Source: Pseudomonadota bacterium (GTDB taxonomy: Bacteria; Pseudomonadota; Gammaproteobacteria; Burkholderiales; Ferrovaceae). From it: a stretch of DNA of 6,062 bases. Position 1 is the first letter of the stretch. Every line of letters starts with the position of its first letter. Both the position numbers and the translations under genes were made by a program. Below the pieces are notes generated by a model. That model made no database searches. It saw only the letters and a list, made by a program, of their open reading frames with translations, and was not told the DNA's origin. This document shows, one piece after another, positions 1-5,791 of this stretch. Location of the stretch: NCBI GenBank assembly GCA_021804345.1, contig JAJZHV010000076.1, forward strand, positions 1-6,062. Direction: 5' to 3'.

Positions 1-33
1 CCGATCTGTGCGCAACTTTGAACTCCTACCCCT

Positions 34-38
34 GAGGA
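34..38 (+). promoter_or_regulatory. Shine-Dalgarno site deciding the ndh start
   Basis: GAGGA lies 8 nt before the ATG at 47. This favours the ATG at 47 over an in-frame GTG at position 8, which would add 13 residues (MRNFELLPLRNLK) with no family resemblance ahead of the FAD-binding fold. The transcript promoter is not visible, since only 46 bases precede the gene in this window. Confidence 0.75.
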
Positions 39-46
39 ACCTGAAA

Positions 47-1351
47 ATGCATCGTATCGTGATTGTGGGAGGCGGCGCTGGTGGGTTGGAGCTGGCCACA
101 CGGCTGGGAGACACCCTGGGGCGTCGAGGACAGGCAGAAATTACCCTGATCGAAAAGGCCCGGACCCATTTCTGGAAACCGCATCTGCACGAAATAGCTG
201 CCGGCAGCATGGACCTGGATGTGCATGAGCTCGATTATCTGGCGCAGTCCCATTGGCACCATTTTCGCTTCCGCATCGGAGAAATGGTCGGTATCGAGCG
301 CACGCAACGGTTGGTGCATCTGGCCCCCTATCACGACGATGAAGGCATGATCGTCACCGAAGCGCGTAGTTTTTCCTATGATACCCTGGTGTTGGCTGTG
401 GGGAGTCAAACCAATGACTTTGGCACGCCCGGGGCAGCACAGCATGCCATTGCCCTAGAAACCACGGCCGAAGCGGATCGTTTTCACCGCCGTCTGGTCA
501 ATGCGTTTCTGCGCGCTCATGCCCAGAATACCCCTCTCCGTCCCGAGCAGCTGCGGGTAGCCATTGTGGGCGCCGGTGCCACCGGGGTGGAATTGGCTGC
601 GGAATTGCACAATGCCACCCGCGATCTGGTGTCCTACAACCTGGATCGCATCGACGCGGACAAGCCGATCCGGATCCATCTTATCGAGGCCTCGCCTCGC
701 ATTTTACCGGCCTTGCCGGAGCGCATTTCCCTCAAGGCGCAGCGCATGTTGCAGGACTTGCAGGTGCAGGTTCATACCGGTGCGCGTGTTTCCGAAGTGC
801 TGCCCCAGGCGGTGCGTCTGGGAAACGGAGAGGTCATTGCGGCCGAACTGGTGGTGTGGGCCGCCGGCGTCAAGGCTCCGGCTTTCCTGCGGACCCTGGG
901 CCTGGAAACCAACAGCATCAACCAGGTGCTGGTGCATGCCAACCTGCAAAGCCTGTCTGACGAACACATTTATGCTCTGGGCGATTGCGCTGCTGCACCC
1001 TGGCTGGGTCACGAAGGGCGCCTGGTACCCCCACGGGCCCAGGCCGCACACCAACAGGCCAGCCATCTGACCCGGGAATTGACCCGCCTGTTGCAGGGCC
1101 ATCCGGTTCGTGACTTCCGCTACCGCGATTTTGGCTCGCTGGTGTCTCTGGGGGAATACAGCACCGTGGGTAACCTCATGGGAAACTTTGCCGGCGGCAA
1201 CCTATGGGTGGAGGGGCATTTTGCACGCTGGATGTATTTGTCCCTGTACAAAATGCATGAGATGGCCCTGCATGGCTTCTGGAAGATGGCGCTTTCCACG
1301 CTGGCGCGTTTCATCAGCCGGCGCACGGAACCCCATGTCAAGCTTCATTAA
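47..1351 (+). CDS. ndh: Type II NADH:quinone oxidoreductase (NDH-2)
   Basis: The product is a 434-residue single-subunit respiratory enzyme that oxidises NADH and reduces membrane quinone through FAD without pumping protons. It sits on the cytoplasmic face of the inner membrane. Seen in the sequence: an N-terminal FAD dinucleotide fold starting MHRIVIVGGGAGGLE; the family-typical WKPHLHEIAAGS stretch; a second, NADH-binding fold at about residues 168-187 (VAIVGAGATGVELAAEL); the C-terminal FAD motif YALGDCAA at 309-316; and the quinone-site motif AQAAHQQ at 331-337. The C-terminal part has basic and aromatic residues and lacks a clear transmembrane span, consistent with amphipathic-helix membrane attachment. 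Length is normal for bacterial NDH-2. Its 3' end overlaps glrK by 17 nt, so the two are probably co-transcribed. A sulfide:quinone reductase is less likely because the AQxAxQQ signature and overall pattern are NDH-2. Confidence 0.93.
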   Translation: MHRIVIVGGGAGGLELATRLGDTLGRRGQAEITLIEKARTHFWKPHLHEIAAGSMDLDVHELDYLAQSHWHHFRFRIGEMVGIERTQRLVHLAPYHDDEGMIVTEARSFSYDTLVLAVGSQTNDFGTPGAAQHAIALETTAEADRFHRRLVNAFLRAHAQNTPLRPEQLRVAIVGAGATGVELAAELHNATRDLVSYNLDRIDADKPIRIHLIEASPRILPALPERISLKAQRMLQDLQVQVHTGARVSEVLPQAVRLGNGEVIAAELVVWAAGVKAPAFLRTLGLETNSINQVLVHANLQSLSDEHIYALGDCAAAPWLGHEGRLVPPRAQAAHQQASHLTRELTRLLQGHPVRDFRYRDFGSLVSLGEYSTVGNLMGNFAGGNLWVEGHFARWMYLSLYKMHEMALHGFWKMALSTLARFISRRTEPHVKLH

Positions 1352-2822
1352 GTGTGGTCGCTTGCCGCCCCCTTCCTTCCGACAACTGCTGCTGTTGGCG
1401 TTTTCCGGCATCATCCTGCTGCTGGGCGGTGCCCTGGCGCGCACCCTGGTGGTAGTCCATTCCCTGACCCAATCCATGGAAGCCTATCCCGAAACCGTCC
1501 TGCAAGAAGTCGAGTCGGTGCGTGCCTTGCAAGAATCCACGGTCAATCTGGAGCGCGAGGCGCGTCAGTACCTCGTACTCAACGATGCCGGATTGCGCCA
1601 TCAGCTCACCCAAGACTGGCTGCATGCGCAGCAGGAGGCCACCCTGCTGCGCATCGATTTTCCCCAGGGACTGGGCAGTTTGACGCAGCAATGGGTGGAT
1701 CAGGGTAACCAGACCCTGACCCCTATCCTCACCGGGGCTGATCCGCAACATATTGATAGCGCTGTCCTGTTCGAAGGGTTTCGGCAATTGGCGGAAATGA
1801 ATCTGGTGTTGCGTCAGCAATCCACGCTGGCGCTGACAGCGCGCACCCAGCAGTTGATGAGCGATCTGGAAGCCCAGCGCCACACCCTGATGCTGCTGGG
1901 CGCGGCGGCGGCCAGCGTGGCAGCACTGCTGGCCTTGGGGTTGGGGGGATGGCTGTCCCGTTCCCTGCGCGGGCTGGATCAAGCCATCAGCGCCCTGGCC
2001 CTGAGCCCCCCGGGGCCCTCCCATGTGGTGCATGGGCCCCGGGATTTGCGCGCTCTGGGCGCGCGCATCGAAGGCGTGCGCCAGCATTTACTGGCACTGG
2101 AAGCTGACAAGCAACAGTTTTTGCGGCACATTTCCCACGAACTGAAAACTCCCCTGAGCAATTTGCGCGAGGGTATCGCCTTGTTGGGCGATCAGGTGGC
2201 CGGAACCCTCAATGAAGGTCAGCGTGAAATCATGGGCATTCTGGAAGATAATGTGCGCGCCTTGCAGCAGCAGATCGAAAGCCTGTTGCAGTACAATGCG
2301 GCCACCTTTCAGGCCCTACAGCTCAAACCTCGGCCTTTGGAGTTGCGCGCAGTTCTGCACCGTCTCATCGAGGGCCAACGCTTGCTATTGCAAGGGCAGC
2401 AGTTGCAGGTGACGGTGGAGGGTGGACCGCTGTGGACGCAGGCCGACCCGGAAAAACTGGACATGCTTCTGAGCAATCTGCTCTCCAATGCCATTCGCTT
2501 CAGCCCACCGGGGGGGCAGATTCGCTTCACGCTGCGTCTTGGGGAGGGGCAAGTCTGGCTGGATTGTGAAGATCAGGGCCCGGGAGTGGCCTTCGAAGAT
2601 CGGGAGCGTATCTTCGAGCCCTTCTACCAGGGGCAGCGCCAGCCGGCAGGAGCCCGGCGAGGCAGCGGTATCGGACTGTCCATCGTGCGCGAGCTGGTGC
2701 GGGCGCATGGGGGCCAAGTCAGTCTGCTGGAGCAGACACAGGGGGCGCATTTTCGGGTGATCTTGCCACAAACCCCGCGGCAGGCCCTTGCAGGCCCCGA
2801 AAGTCAGGAAAACAATTCATGA
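1335..2822 (+). CDS. glrK: Sensor histidine kinase GlrK (QseE family)
   Basis: The product is a 495-residue inner-membrane sensor kinase that should autophosphorylate and pass phosphate to the sigma54 activator GlrR. Order of parts: transmembrane helix 1 at about residues 18-40; a periplasmic sensor domain to about 183 with the GlrK-like segment NLEREARQYLVLND; transmembrane helix 2 at about 184-207; a HAMP linker; the HisKA H-box FLRHISHELKTPL with phospho-accepting His268; then the ATPase boxes N (Asn381/Asn385), G1 (DQGPGV, 413-418), F (FEPFYQG, from 427) and G2 (GSGIGLS, 443-449). From memory it aligns along its length with E. coli GlrK, including the SFRQLLLLAF opening and the REGxxLLxDQV stretch after the H-box. 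The ATG at 1335 lies inside the end of ndh with a weak GGAA 4 nt upstream, suggesting coupled translation. The open frame continues upstream to 1110 inside ndh, but that part is a shadow. The stop overlaps the qseG start (ATGA). Confidence 0.92.
   Translation: MSSFIKCGRLPPPSFRQLLLLAFSGIILLLGGALARTLVVVHSLTQSMEAYPETVLQEVESVRALQESTVNLEREARQYLVLNDAGLRHQLTQDWLHAQQEATLLRIDFPQGLGSLTQQWVDQGNQTLTPILTGADPQHIDSAVLFEGFRQLAEMNLVLRQQSTLALTARTQQLMSDLEAQRHTLMLLGAAAASVAALLALGLGGWLSRSLRGLDQAISALALSPPGPSHVVHGPRDLRALGARIEGVRQHLLALEADKQQFLRHISHELKTPLSNLREGIALLGDQVAGTLNEGQREIMGILEDNVRALQQQIESLLQYNAATFQALQLKPRPLELRAVLHRLIEGQRLLLQGQQLQVTVEGGPLWTQADPEKLDMLLSNLLSNAIRFSPPGGQIRFTLRLGEGQVWLDCEDQGPGVAFEDRERIFEPFYQGQRQPAGARRGSGIGLSIVRELVRAHGGQVSLLEQTQGAHFRVILPQTPRQALAGPESQENNS
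2806..2809 (+). promoter_or_regulatory. Shine-Dalgarno site for qseG inside the glrK 3' end
   Basis: AGGA stands 9 nt before the ATG at 2819, within the last codons of glrK. Together with the 4-nt ATGA overlap it supports the upstream ATG as the qseG start. The only other nearby in-frame ATG, at 2870, has no purine-rich leader. Confidence 0.6.
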
Positions 2823-3517
2823 AAAACACAGTCCAGTCGATTTCCTCAGCCACAGCGCCGGTTGGCCTCATGTCCCATGCCGCAGGAGGCCTTGCAGCTA
2901 CAGCCGCGGCAAAGAGGTGCGCAACAGATCGCCTTGCGCTGGCCAAGGGATGGCGCTCCCGGCTGCTGTTGGGTGCCTGGTCTTGTTTGGCTGCTGGTTG
3001 TGTGTCTGCCCCCTCGCAGGACACCACCACCCAAGTGCACGCAGTGGTGACCACTCCTGCTCCCGTGGTGTCAGCGCGCCAAAATCCCCTGGAACCCGCC
3101 CTGAAGGCGCTGCTACAAGACCGTCAGGGACCGGTGGCGGAACGGGAACAGGAGTTGCGGCGTCTGGATGAATTGCCGCACCCCTCGCCCCTGGAGCAGT
3201 TGCGCCTGGCGCAGGGGCTGGAATGGACCTCGGGGGATGCCGGCGCACCCTTTCACCATGAGGCGGTGGCGCTGTTGGAAGCATTGCGCCATGACCCTCA
3301 GGCCGAGGCGCTGGCGCCCCTGGTGCAATGGCTGCAGGATCAGGCTCAGGGGTGGAATCGCTTGCGGGCCCAGCGTGATCAGCTGGCCCAGCAGTTGAAG
3401 GAAAGCCAGGCGCGGGTGGATGGGCTCAACAACAAGATTCAGGAACTCAAGGCCATCGAGCGCAATCTGGTATCGCGCCCGGGTTCAGACGCCGCTGAGC
3501 GCTACCCCAGACACTAG
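2819..3517 (+). CDS. qseG: QseG/YfhG-type outer-membrane lipoprotein
   Basis: The product is a 232-residue predicted lipoprotein and the usual partner gene between glrK and glrR. In enterobacteria QseG is an outer-membrane lipoprotein that contacts the periplasmic part of the GlrK/QseE kinase and modulates it. Seen here: a hydrophobic core at about residues 49-60 ending in the lipobox LAAGC, with lipidated Cys61 followed by Val, which favours export to the outer membrane; an acidic and Gln-rich helical middle; and a coiled coil at about 179-215 ending in LKAIERNLVSR, which resembles the LTDIERQLSTR segment near the end of E. coli QseG as I recall it. The rest is poorly conserved, as is usual for this family. 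Odd points: the region before the lipobox is about 60 residues, much longer than a normal lipoprotein signal, and the 3' end overlaps the opposing opgH by 33 bp. Start-site choice is uncertain; 2870 would leave 43 residues before Cys. Confidence 0.82.
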   Translation: MKNTVQSISSATAPVGLMSHAAGGLAATAAAKRCATDRLALAKGWRSRLLLGAWSCLAAGCVSAPSQDTTTQVHAVVTTPAPVVSARQNPLEPALKALLQDRQGPVAEREQELRRLDELPHPSPLEQLRLAQGLEWTSGDAGAPFHHEAVALLEALRHDPQAEALAPLVQWLQDQAQGWNRLRAQRDQLAQQLKESQARVDGLNNKIQELKAIERNLVSRPGSDAAERYPRH

Positions 3518-5434
3518 ACGCGGTACAGGGGTTTGGCGGCTATAGTGCCAGGCCTGACGGAGCACCGATGGTGGGTGGCGCTCTTCGGGTAAGGACAGCA
3601 AACGACCCAGTAGTGGCGGTAGCTCCTGGGTTTGGCGACTGGTGAGCACGCTCAAGGCCGGAGCCAGCAACAGGGGCAGGGCCACGGGCAGAATCCACCA
3701 CAGGGCAGCGCCATGCAGCACGCCCAGCAGTGTGACGATACCCAGGGTTACGGCCACGGTGCCCGCATGATGCCGCAGGGCTTCACGCCATTCCAGACGT
3801 TGAGCTTCCCGTGCGGGGGATTTCCAGTCCAGCTTCAAACCGGTCAGTGCAGCCAGCACGAACAGGGTATGGGCCACCATGCGCACCGGAGCCTGCAGGA
3901 CCGACAGTAAGGCTTCCAGCAGGGCACTGGCCAGCAGGTGTGCACTGCCACCATAGCTGCCTTGCTCACGGCGCAGCACAATGGCCACCACGGCCAGTAC
4001 GCGGGGCAGGAACAAGAGCAGCAGGGTGGCGGGCCAGAGCAGGCCCCAGGCGGACACGGCAGGCCACAGCGATGCCCCCAGGGAGGATGCGGAGCTGGTC
4101 TGCATCAAATGCAGGCTTATGCTCAACACCAGAAACAGCATCCACAGGGGTGCTGACACATAGGCCATCACTCCGGTGGCCAGCATGGCCCGATGAATGG
4201 GGGCCAGTCCTGGCTCGAGAATCAGGCGTGCGTTTTTGAGATTGCCCTGGCACCAGCGCCGATCCCGTTGCAGTTCTTCCAGCAAGTTGGCGGGCTGTTG
4301 CTCATAGCTGCCCTTTAGTTCGGCAACCAGCCAGGTAAAGTAGCCGGCACGGCGCATGAGAGCCGCTTCCACGAAGTCGTGGGACAGGATTTCACCACTC
4401 AGGCCGCCACGACCGGGGAGCAGGGCCAGGGCACAATGCTGCATGAAGGGGGCCACGCGAATGATGGCGTTATGCCCCCAGTAATGGGATTCCCCCAGTT
4501 GCCAGTACTGCATGCCCAGGGTGAACAGGCGTCCGGTCACGCGCCCGGCAAACTGCTGGGAGCGGGCGTGCAGGGTATTGACGCCACAGGCACGCGGAGC
4601 CGTTTGAATGATGCCCGCCTTGGGGTGGGTTTCCATCAGTTGCACCAGGGTGACCAGGGCTTCGCCACTCATCACGCTATCGGCATCCAGCACCACCATA
4701 TACCGGTAGTCTTTGCCCCAGCGGCGGCAGAAATCGGCCACGTTGCCGGCCTTGCGCCGGGTTCTGCGCTGCCGCCAGCGATAATAGATCTTGCTCCAGG
4801 GGGCCATTTCATCGCGCAAACGAGCCCAGGCCGTTACTTCCTGCATGCGCAGGGCGGCATCGTTGGTGTCGGATAGCACAAATACGTCAAACAGGCCGGA
4901 GAGTCCGGTTTCTGCCAGTGATTCGCAGGTGGCGCGTAATCCGGCAAAGACCGTACTTACTTGCTCGTTGCAGATGGGCATGATGATGGCGGTGCGGGCG
5001 TCATCCCCCAGAGTATGCAGGCGCGCGGTGCGCAGCGACAGGGCGTGAGGATCGGAGCGCACCTGTACTAAAAATCCGAGCAAGGCAGTGACAAAGCCTG
5101 CGCCCACCCAGAAGGCCAGCAGGGCAAACACGGCAATTTCCAGTCCCTGCAACAGGCCATGGGAGCCGGCCGGCTGAGCAGCAATAAACCACAGGGTGCT
5201 GGCGGTGGTTCCACTACCCGTCAAGGCTAAAAACACCCGACGGCGCACCTTGGCAGCCTGCTGCCAGGGGGCCTGTGGGGTGTGATCCGGGGGGGACTCC
5301 AGGGACCTTGCACGGTGCAGTTGGCCCAGACTACGCCAAAACCCATTCCAGGGGCGAGGAGTCATGGAGCCACGATGCAACGGTGGAGATTGAAGGGATG
5401 ACTGGGTGAGGGCGAGCAGGTCGAGTGGGTTCAT
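3485..5434 (-). CDS. opgH: Osmoregulated periplasmic glucan glucosyltransferase (short form)
   Basis: OpgH (MdoH) is an inner-membrane family 2 glycosyltransferase that polymerises glucose from UDP-glucose into the beta-1,2 backbone of periplasmic glucans and feeds it across the membrane. The 649-residue product has two membrane spans at about 68-122, a cytoplasmic catalytic domain at about 145-400 and roughly five or six further spans to 597. Catalytic landmarks: AIIMPICNEQVSTVFAGLRAT (149-169), D189, DADS with D250/D252, HDFVEAALMRR (D353) and the acceptor motif QRDRRW (389-394). Similarity to E. coli OpgH is strong throughout, but that protein has about 847 residues. Here the N-terminus is about 100 shorter and the C-terminus stops about 50 residues after SVLTSR, roughly 100 short. 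The partner opgG is not in the window. The ATG at 5434 has no Shine-Dalgarno and lies about 2 nt after the predicted sigma54 start point. ATG 5365 (residue 24, MTPRPW) is a credible alternative with a 71-nt leader, so the start is uncertain. Confidence 0.9.
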   Translation of the reverse strand: MNPLDLLALTQSSLQSPPLHRGSMTPRPWNGFWRSLGQLHRARSLESPPDHTPQAPWQQAAKVRRRVFLALTGSGTTASTLWFIAAQPAGSHGLLQGLEIAVFALLAFWVGAGFVTALLGFLVQVRSDPHALSLRTARLHTLGDDARTAIIMPICNEQVSTVFAGLRATCESLAETGLSGLFDVFVLSDTNDAALRMQEVTAWARLRDEMAPWSKIYYRWRQRRTRRKAGNVADFCRRWGKDYRYMVVLDADSVMSGEALVTLVQLMETHPKAGIIQTAPRACGVNTLHARSQQFAGRVTGRLFTLGMQYWQLGESHYWGHNAIIRVAPFMQHCALALLPGRGGLSGEILSHDFVEAALMRRAGYFTWLVAELKGSYEQQPANLLEELQRDRRWCQGNLKNARLILEPGLAPIHRAMLATGVMAYVSAPLWMLFLVLSISLHLMQTSSASSLGASLWPAVSAWGLLWPATLLLLFLPRVLAVVAIVLRREQGSYGGSAHLLASALLEALLSVLQAPVRMVAHTLFVLAALTGLKLDWKSPAREAQRLEWREALRHHAGTVAVTLGIVTLLGVLHGAALWWILPVALPLLLAPALSVLTSRQTQELPPLLGRLLSLPEERHPPSVLRQAWHYSRQTPVPRLVSGVALSGV

Positions 5435-5446
5435 GCCAGAACAACA

Positions 5447-5462
5447 AGCAATTAACGGGCCA
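5447..5462 (-). promoter_or_regulatory. Predicted sigma54 (-24/-12) promoter of opgH
   Basis: On the - strand the bases read TGGCCCGTTAATTGCT. The consensus is TGGCACG-N4-TTGCW, so the invariant GG and GC are exactly 10 nt apart and only one conserved base differs (A to C in the -24 box). Counting the final C of the -12 box as -12 puts the transcription start near 5436. That is just 2 nt before the ATG at 5434 and about 71 nt before the alternative ATG at 5365. This favours either a leaderless opgH message or the downstream start. The presence of a sigma54 activator gene (glrR) next door and matching operator dyads upstream raises the likelihood that it is real. Confidence 0.65.
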
Positions 5463-5475
5463 TTGTGTGTATGAG

Positions 5476-5490
5476 CGCAAAAAACTTGCG
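5476..5490. repeat. Small inverted repeat just upstream of the -24 box
   Basis: CGCAA (5476-5480) and TTGCG (5486-5490) flank a 5-nt AAAAC spacer. It lies about 40 to 55 nt upstream of the predicted sigma54 start. It lacks a following T-run on either strand, so it is not a factor-independent terminator. It may be a protein site or chance. Confidence 0.25.
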
Positions 5491-5508
5491 ATTGGCTCCC
5501 TCTGATTT

Positions 5509-5538
5509 TTGATGGAAATGTAAAAATATCATTATAAT
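5509..5538 (+). promoter_or_regulatory. Sigma70-like promoter in A+T-rich tract, facing glrR
   Basis: TTGATG (5509-5514) and a perfect TATAAT (5533-5538) are separated by 18 nt, predicting a start near 5545 on the + strand. No protein gene follows; the transcript would be GC-rich and structured and would run antisense into the 3' end of glrR. The core ATTATAAT (5531-5538) is its own reverse complement, so it also gives a TATAAT for opgH, but no good -35 is placed for that direction. The same tract could instead serve as the bending region of the sigma54 promoter: 5536-5548 resembles the IHF consensus with two mismatches. Confidence 0.4.
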
Positions 5539-5597
5539 CAGAATACTGCGGTCTGCTAGGGGGAACCTGTCGGACTGTGGTCGGGCTGGGCCGAACC

Positions 5598-5609
5598 CCC
5601 TCCGGAGGG
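5598..5609. repeat. Perfect 12-bp palindrome
   Basis: CCCTCCGGAGGG is a perfect palindrome with no spacer. It lies between the A+T tract and the inner GlrR-like dyad. No known binding protein is recognised, and a GC-rich region can yield such palindromes by chance. Confidence 0.3.
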
Positions 5610-5647
5610 CATGCGCGCGAGGGAGTCCACCTTTGCGGGCCGGAGTC

Positions 5648-5665
5648 TGTCGTGAACTGGCGACG
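5648..5665. promoter_or_regulatory. Candidate GlrR operator, imperfect
   Basis: TGTC (5648-5651), ten bases and then GACG (5662-5665) match 7 of 8 fixed bases of the enterobacterial GlrR operator TGTC-N10-GACA, which I recall from work on the glmY promoter. Extended arms CTGTCG and CGACGG are complementary at all but one position. Its centre is about 220 nt upstream of the predicted opgH sigma54 start and 77 bp from the centre of the second dyad. Confidence 0.5.
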
Positions 5666-5721
5666 GGGAGATCAGGGCCTTTGGCTCAAGCCCTTTGTAA
5701 CAAGGCCTTGGCGCTTTGCGG

Positions 5722-5745
5722 GCTTGTCGCGTGCACACGACAAGC
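5722..5745. promoter_or_regulatory. Candidate GlrR operator, exact dyad
   Basis: The eight-base arms GCTTGTCG (5722-5729) and CGACAAGC (5738-5745) are perfectly complementary around an 8-nt centre. Within them TGTC (5725-5728) and GACA (5739-5742) are separated by exactly ten bases, an exact match to TGTC-N10-GACA. The site is about 50 bp after the glrR stop and about 298 nt upstream of the predicted opgH start. As RNA it would form a strong hairpin, but no T-run follows on either strand, so an operator is a better reading than a terminator. It could also serve as a 3' stabilising hairpin for the glrR message. Confidence 0.6.
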
Positions 5746-5770
5746 GAGGACGGGGGTTATCGGGCGCTGC

Positions 5771-5784
5771 TCAGCGGTCAGCGG
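5771..5784. repeat. Tandem 7-bp direct repeat
   Basis: TCAGCGG occurs twice head to tail just beyond the glrR stop codon. It is short and no function is recognised; slippage or chance would explain it. Confidence 0.35.
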
Positions 5785-5791
5785 CAGAGCA

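Larger units (their letters stand above)
5435..5791. promoter_or_regulatory. Non-coding regulatory region between glrR and opgH
   Basis: This 357-bp gap contains no convincing gene. The short frames across it have no family resemblance and lie antisense to glrR or opgH. From right to left (the direction of opgH transcription) it holds a small tandem repeat near the glrR stop, two GlrR-type dyads (5725-5742 and 5648-5665), a GC-rich stretch with a 12-bp palindrome, an A+T-rich tract at about 5500-5545 with a palindromic TATAAT core, and a sigma54-type promoter abutting the first opgH ATG. This order (activator sites, bendable A+T DNA, -24/-12 promoter) is the normal layout of a sigma54-dependent control region. 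Confidence 0.7.

Noticed and set aside
1110..1334. Extension of the kinase reading frame upstream into ndh
   Set aside because: The translation there is Trp/Cys/Arg-rich shadow sequence, and similarity to GlrK begins only after the ATG at 1335.
3632..5048. Multiple long + strand open frames opposite opgH
   Set aside because: They are antisense shadows of a high-GC gene; the - strand frame has full-length OpgH similarity with all catalytic motifs.
5708..5724. A second sigma54-like element on the + strand (GG-N10-GC within TTGGCGC...GGGCT)
   Set aside because: The -12 box lacks both T residues, its predicted start would fall inside the exact GlrR dyad, and no + strand gene follows.
5722..5745. 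Factor-independent terminator for glrR
   Set aside because: The 8-bp stem is strong but no T-run follows on either strand, and the TGTC-N10-GACA pattern gives a better explanation.
5545..5791. 6S RNA, RNase P RNA, tmRNA, SRP RNA or a known riboswitch
   Set aside because: None of the conserved blocks of these families that I know (for example GGAAAGTCCGGGC of RNase P or the tmRNA tag region) are present.
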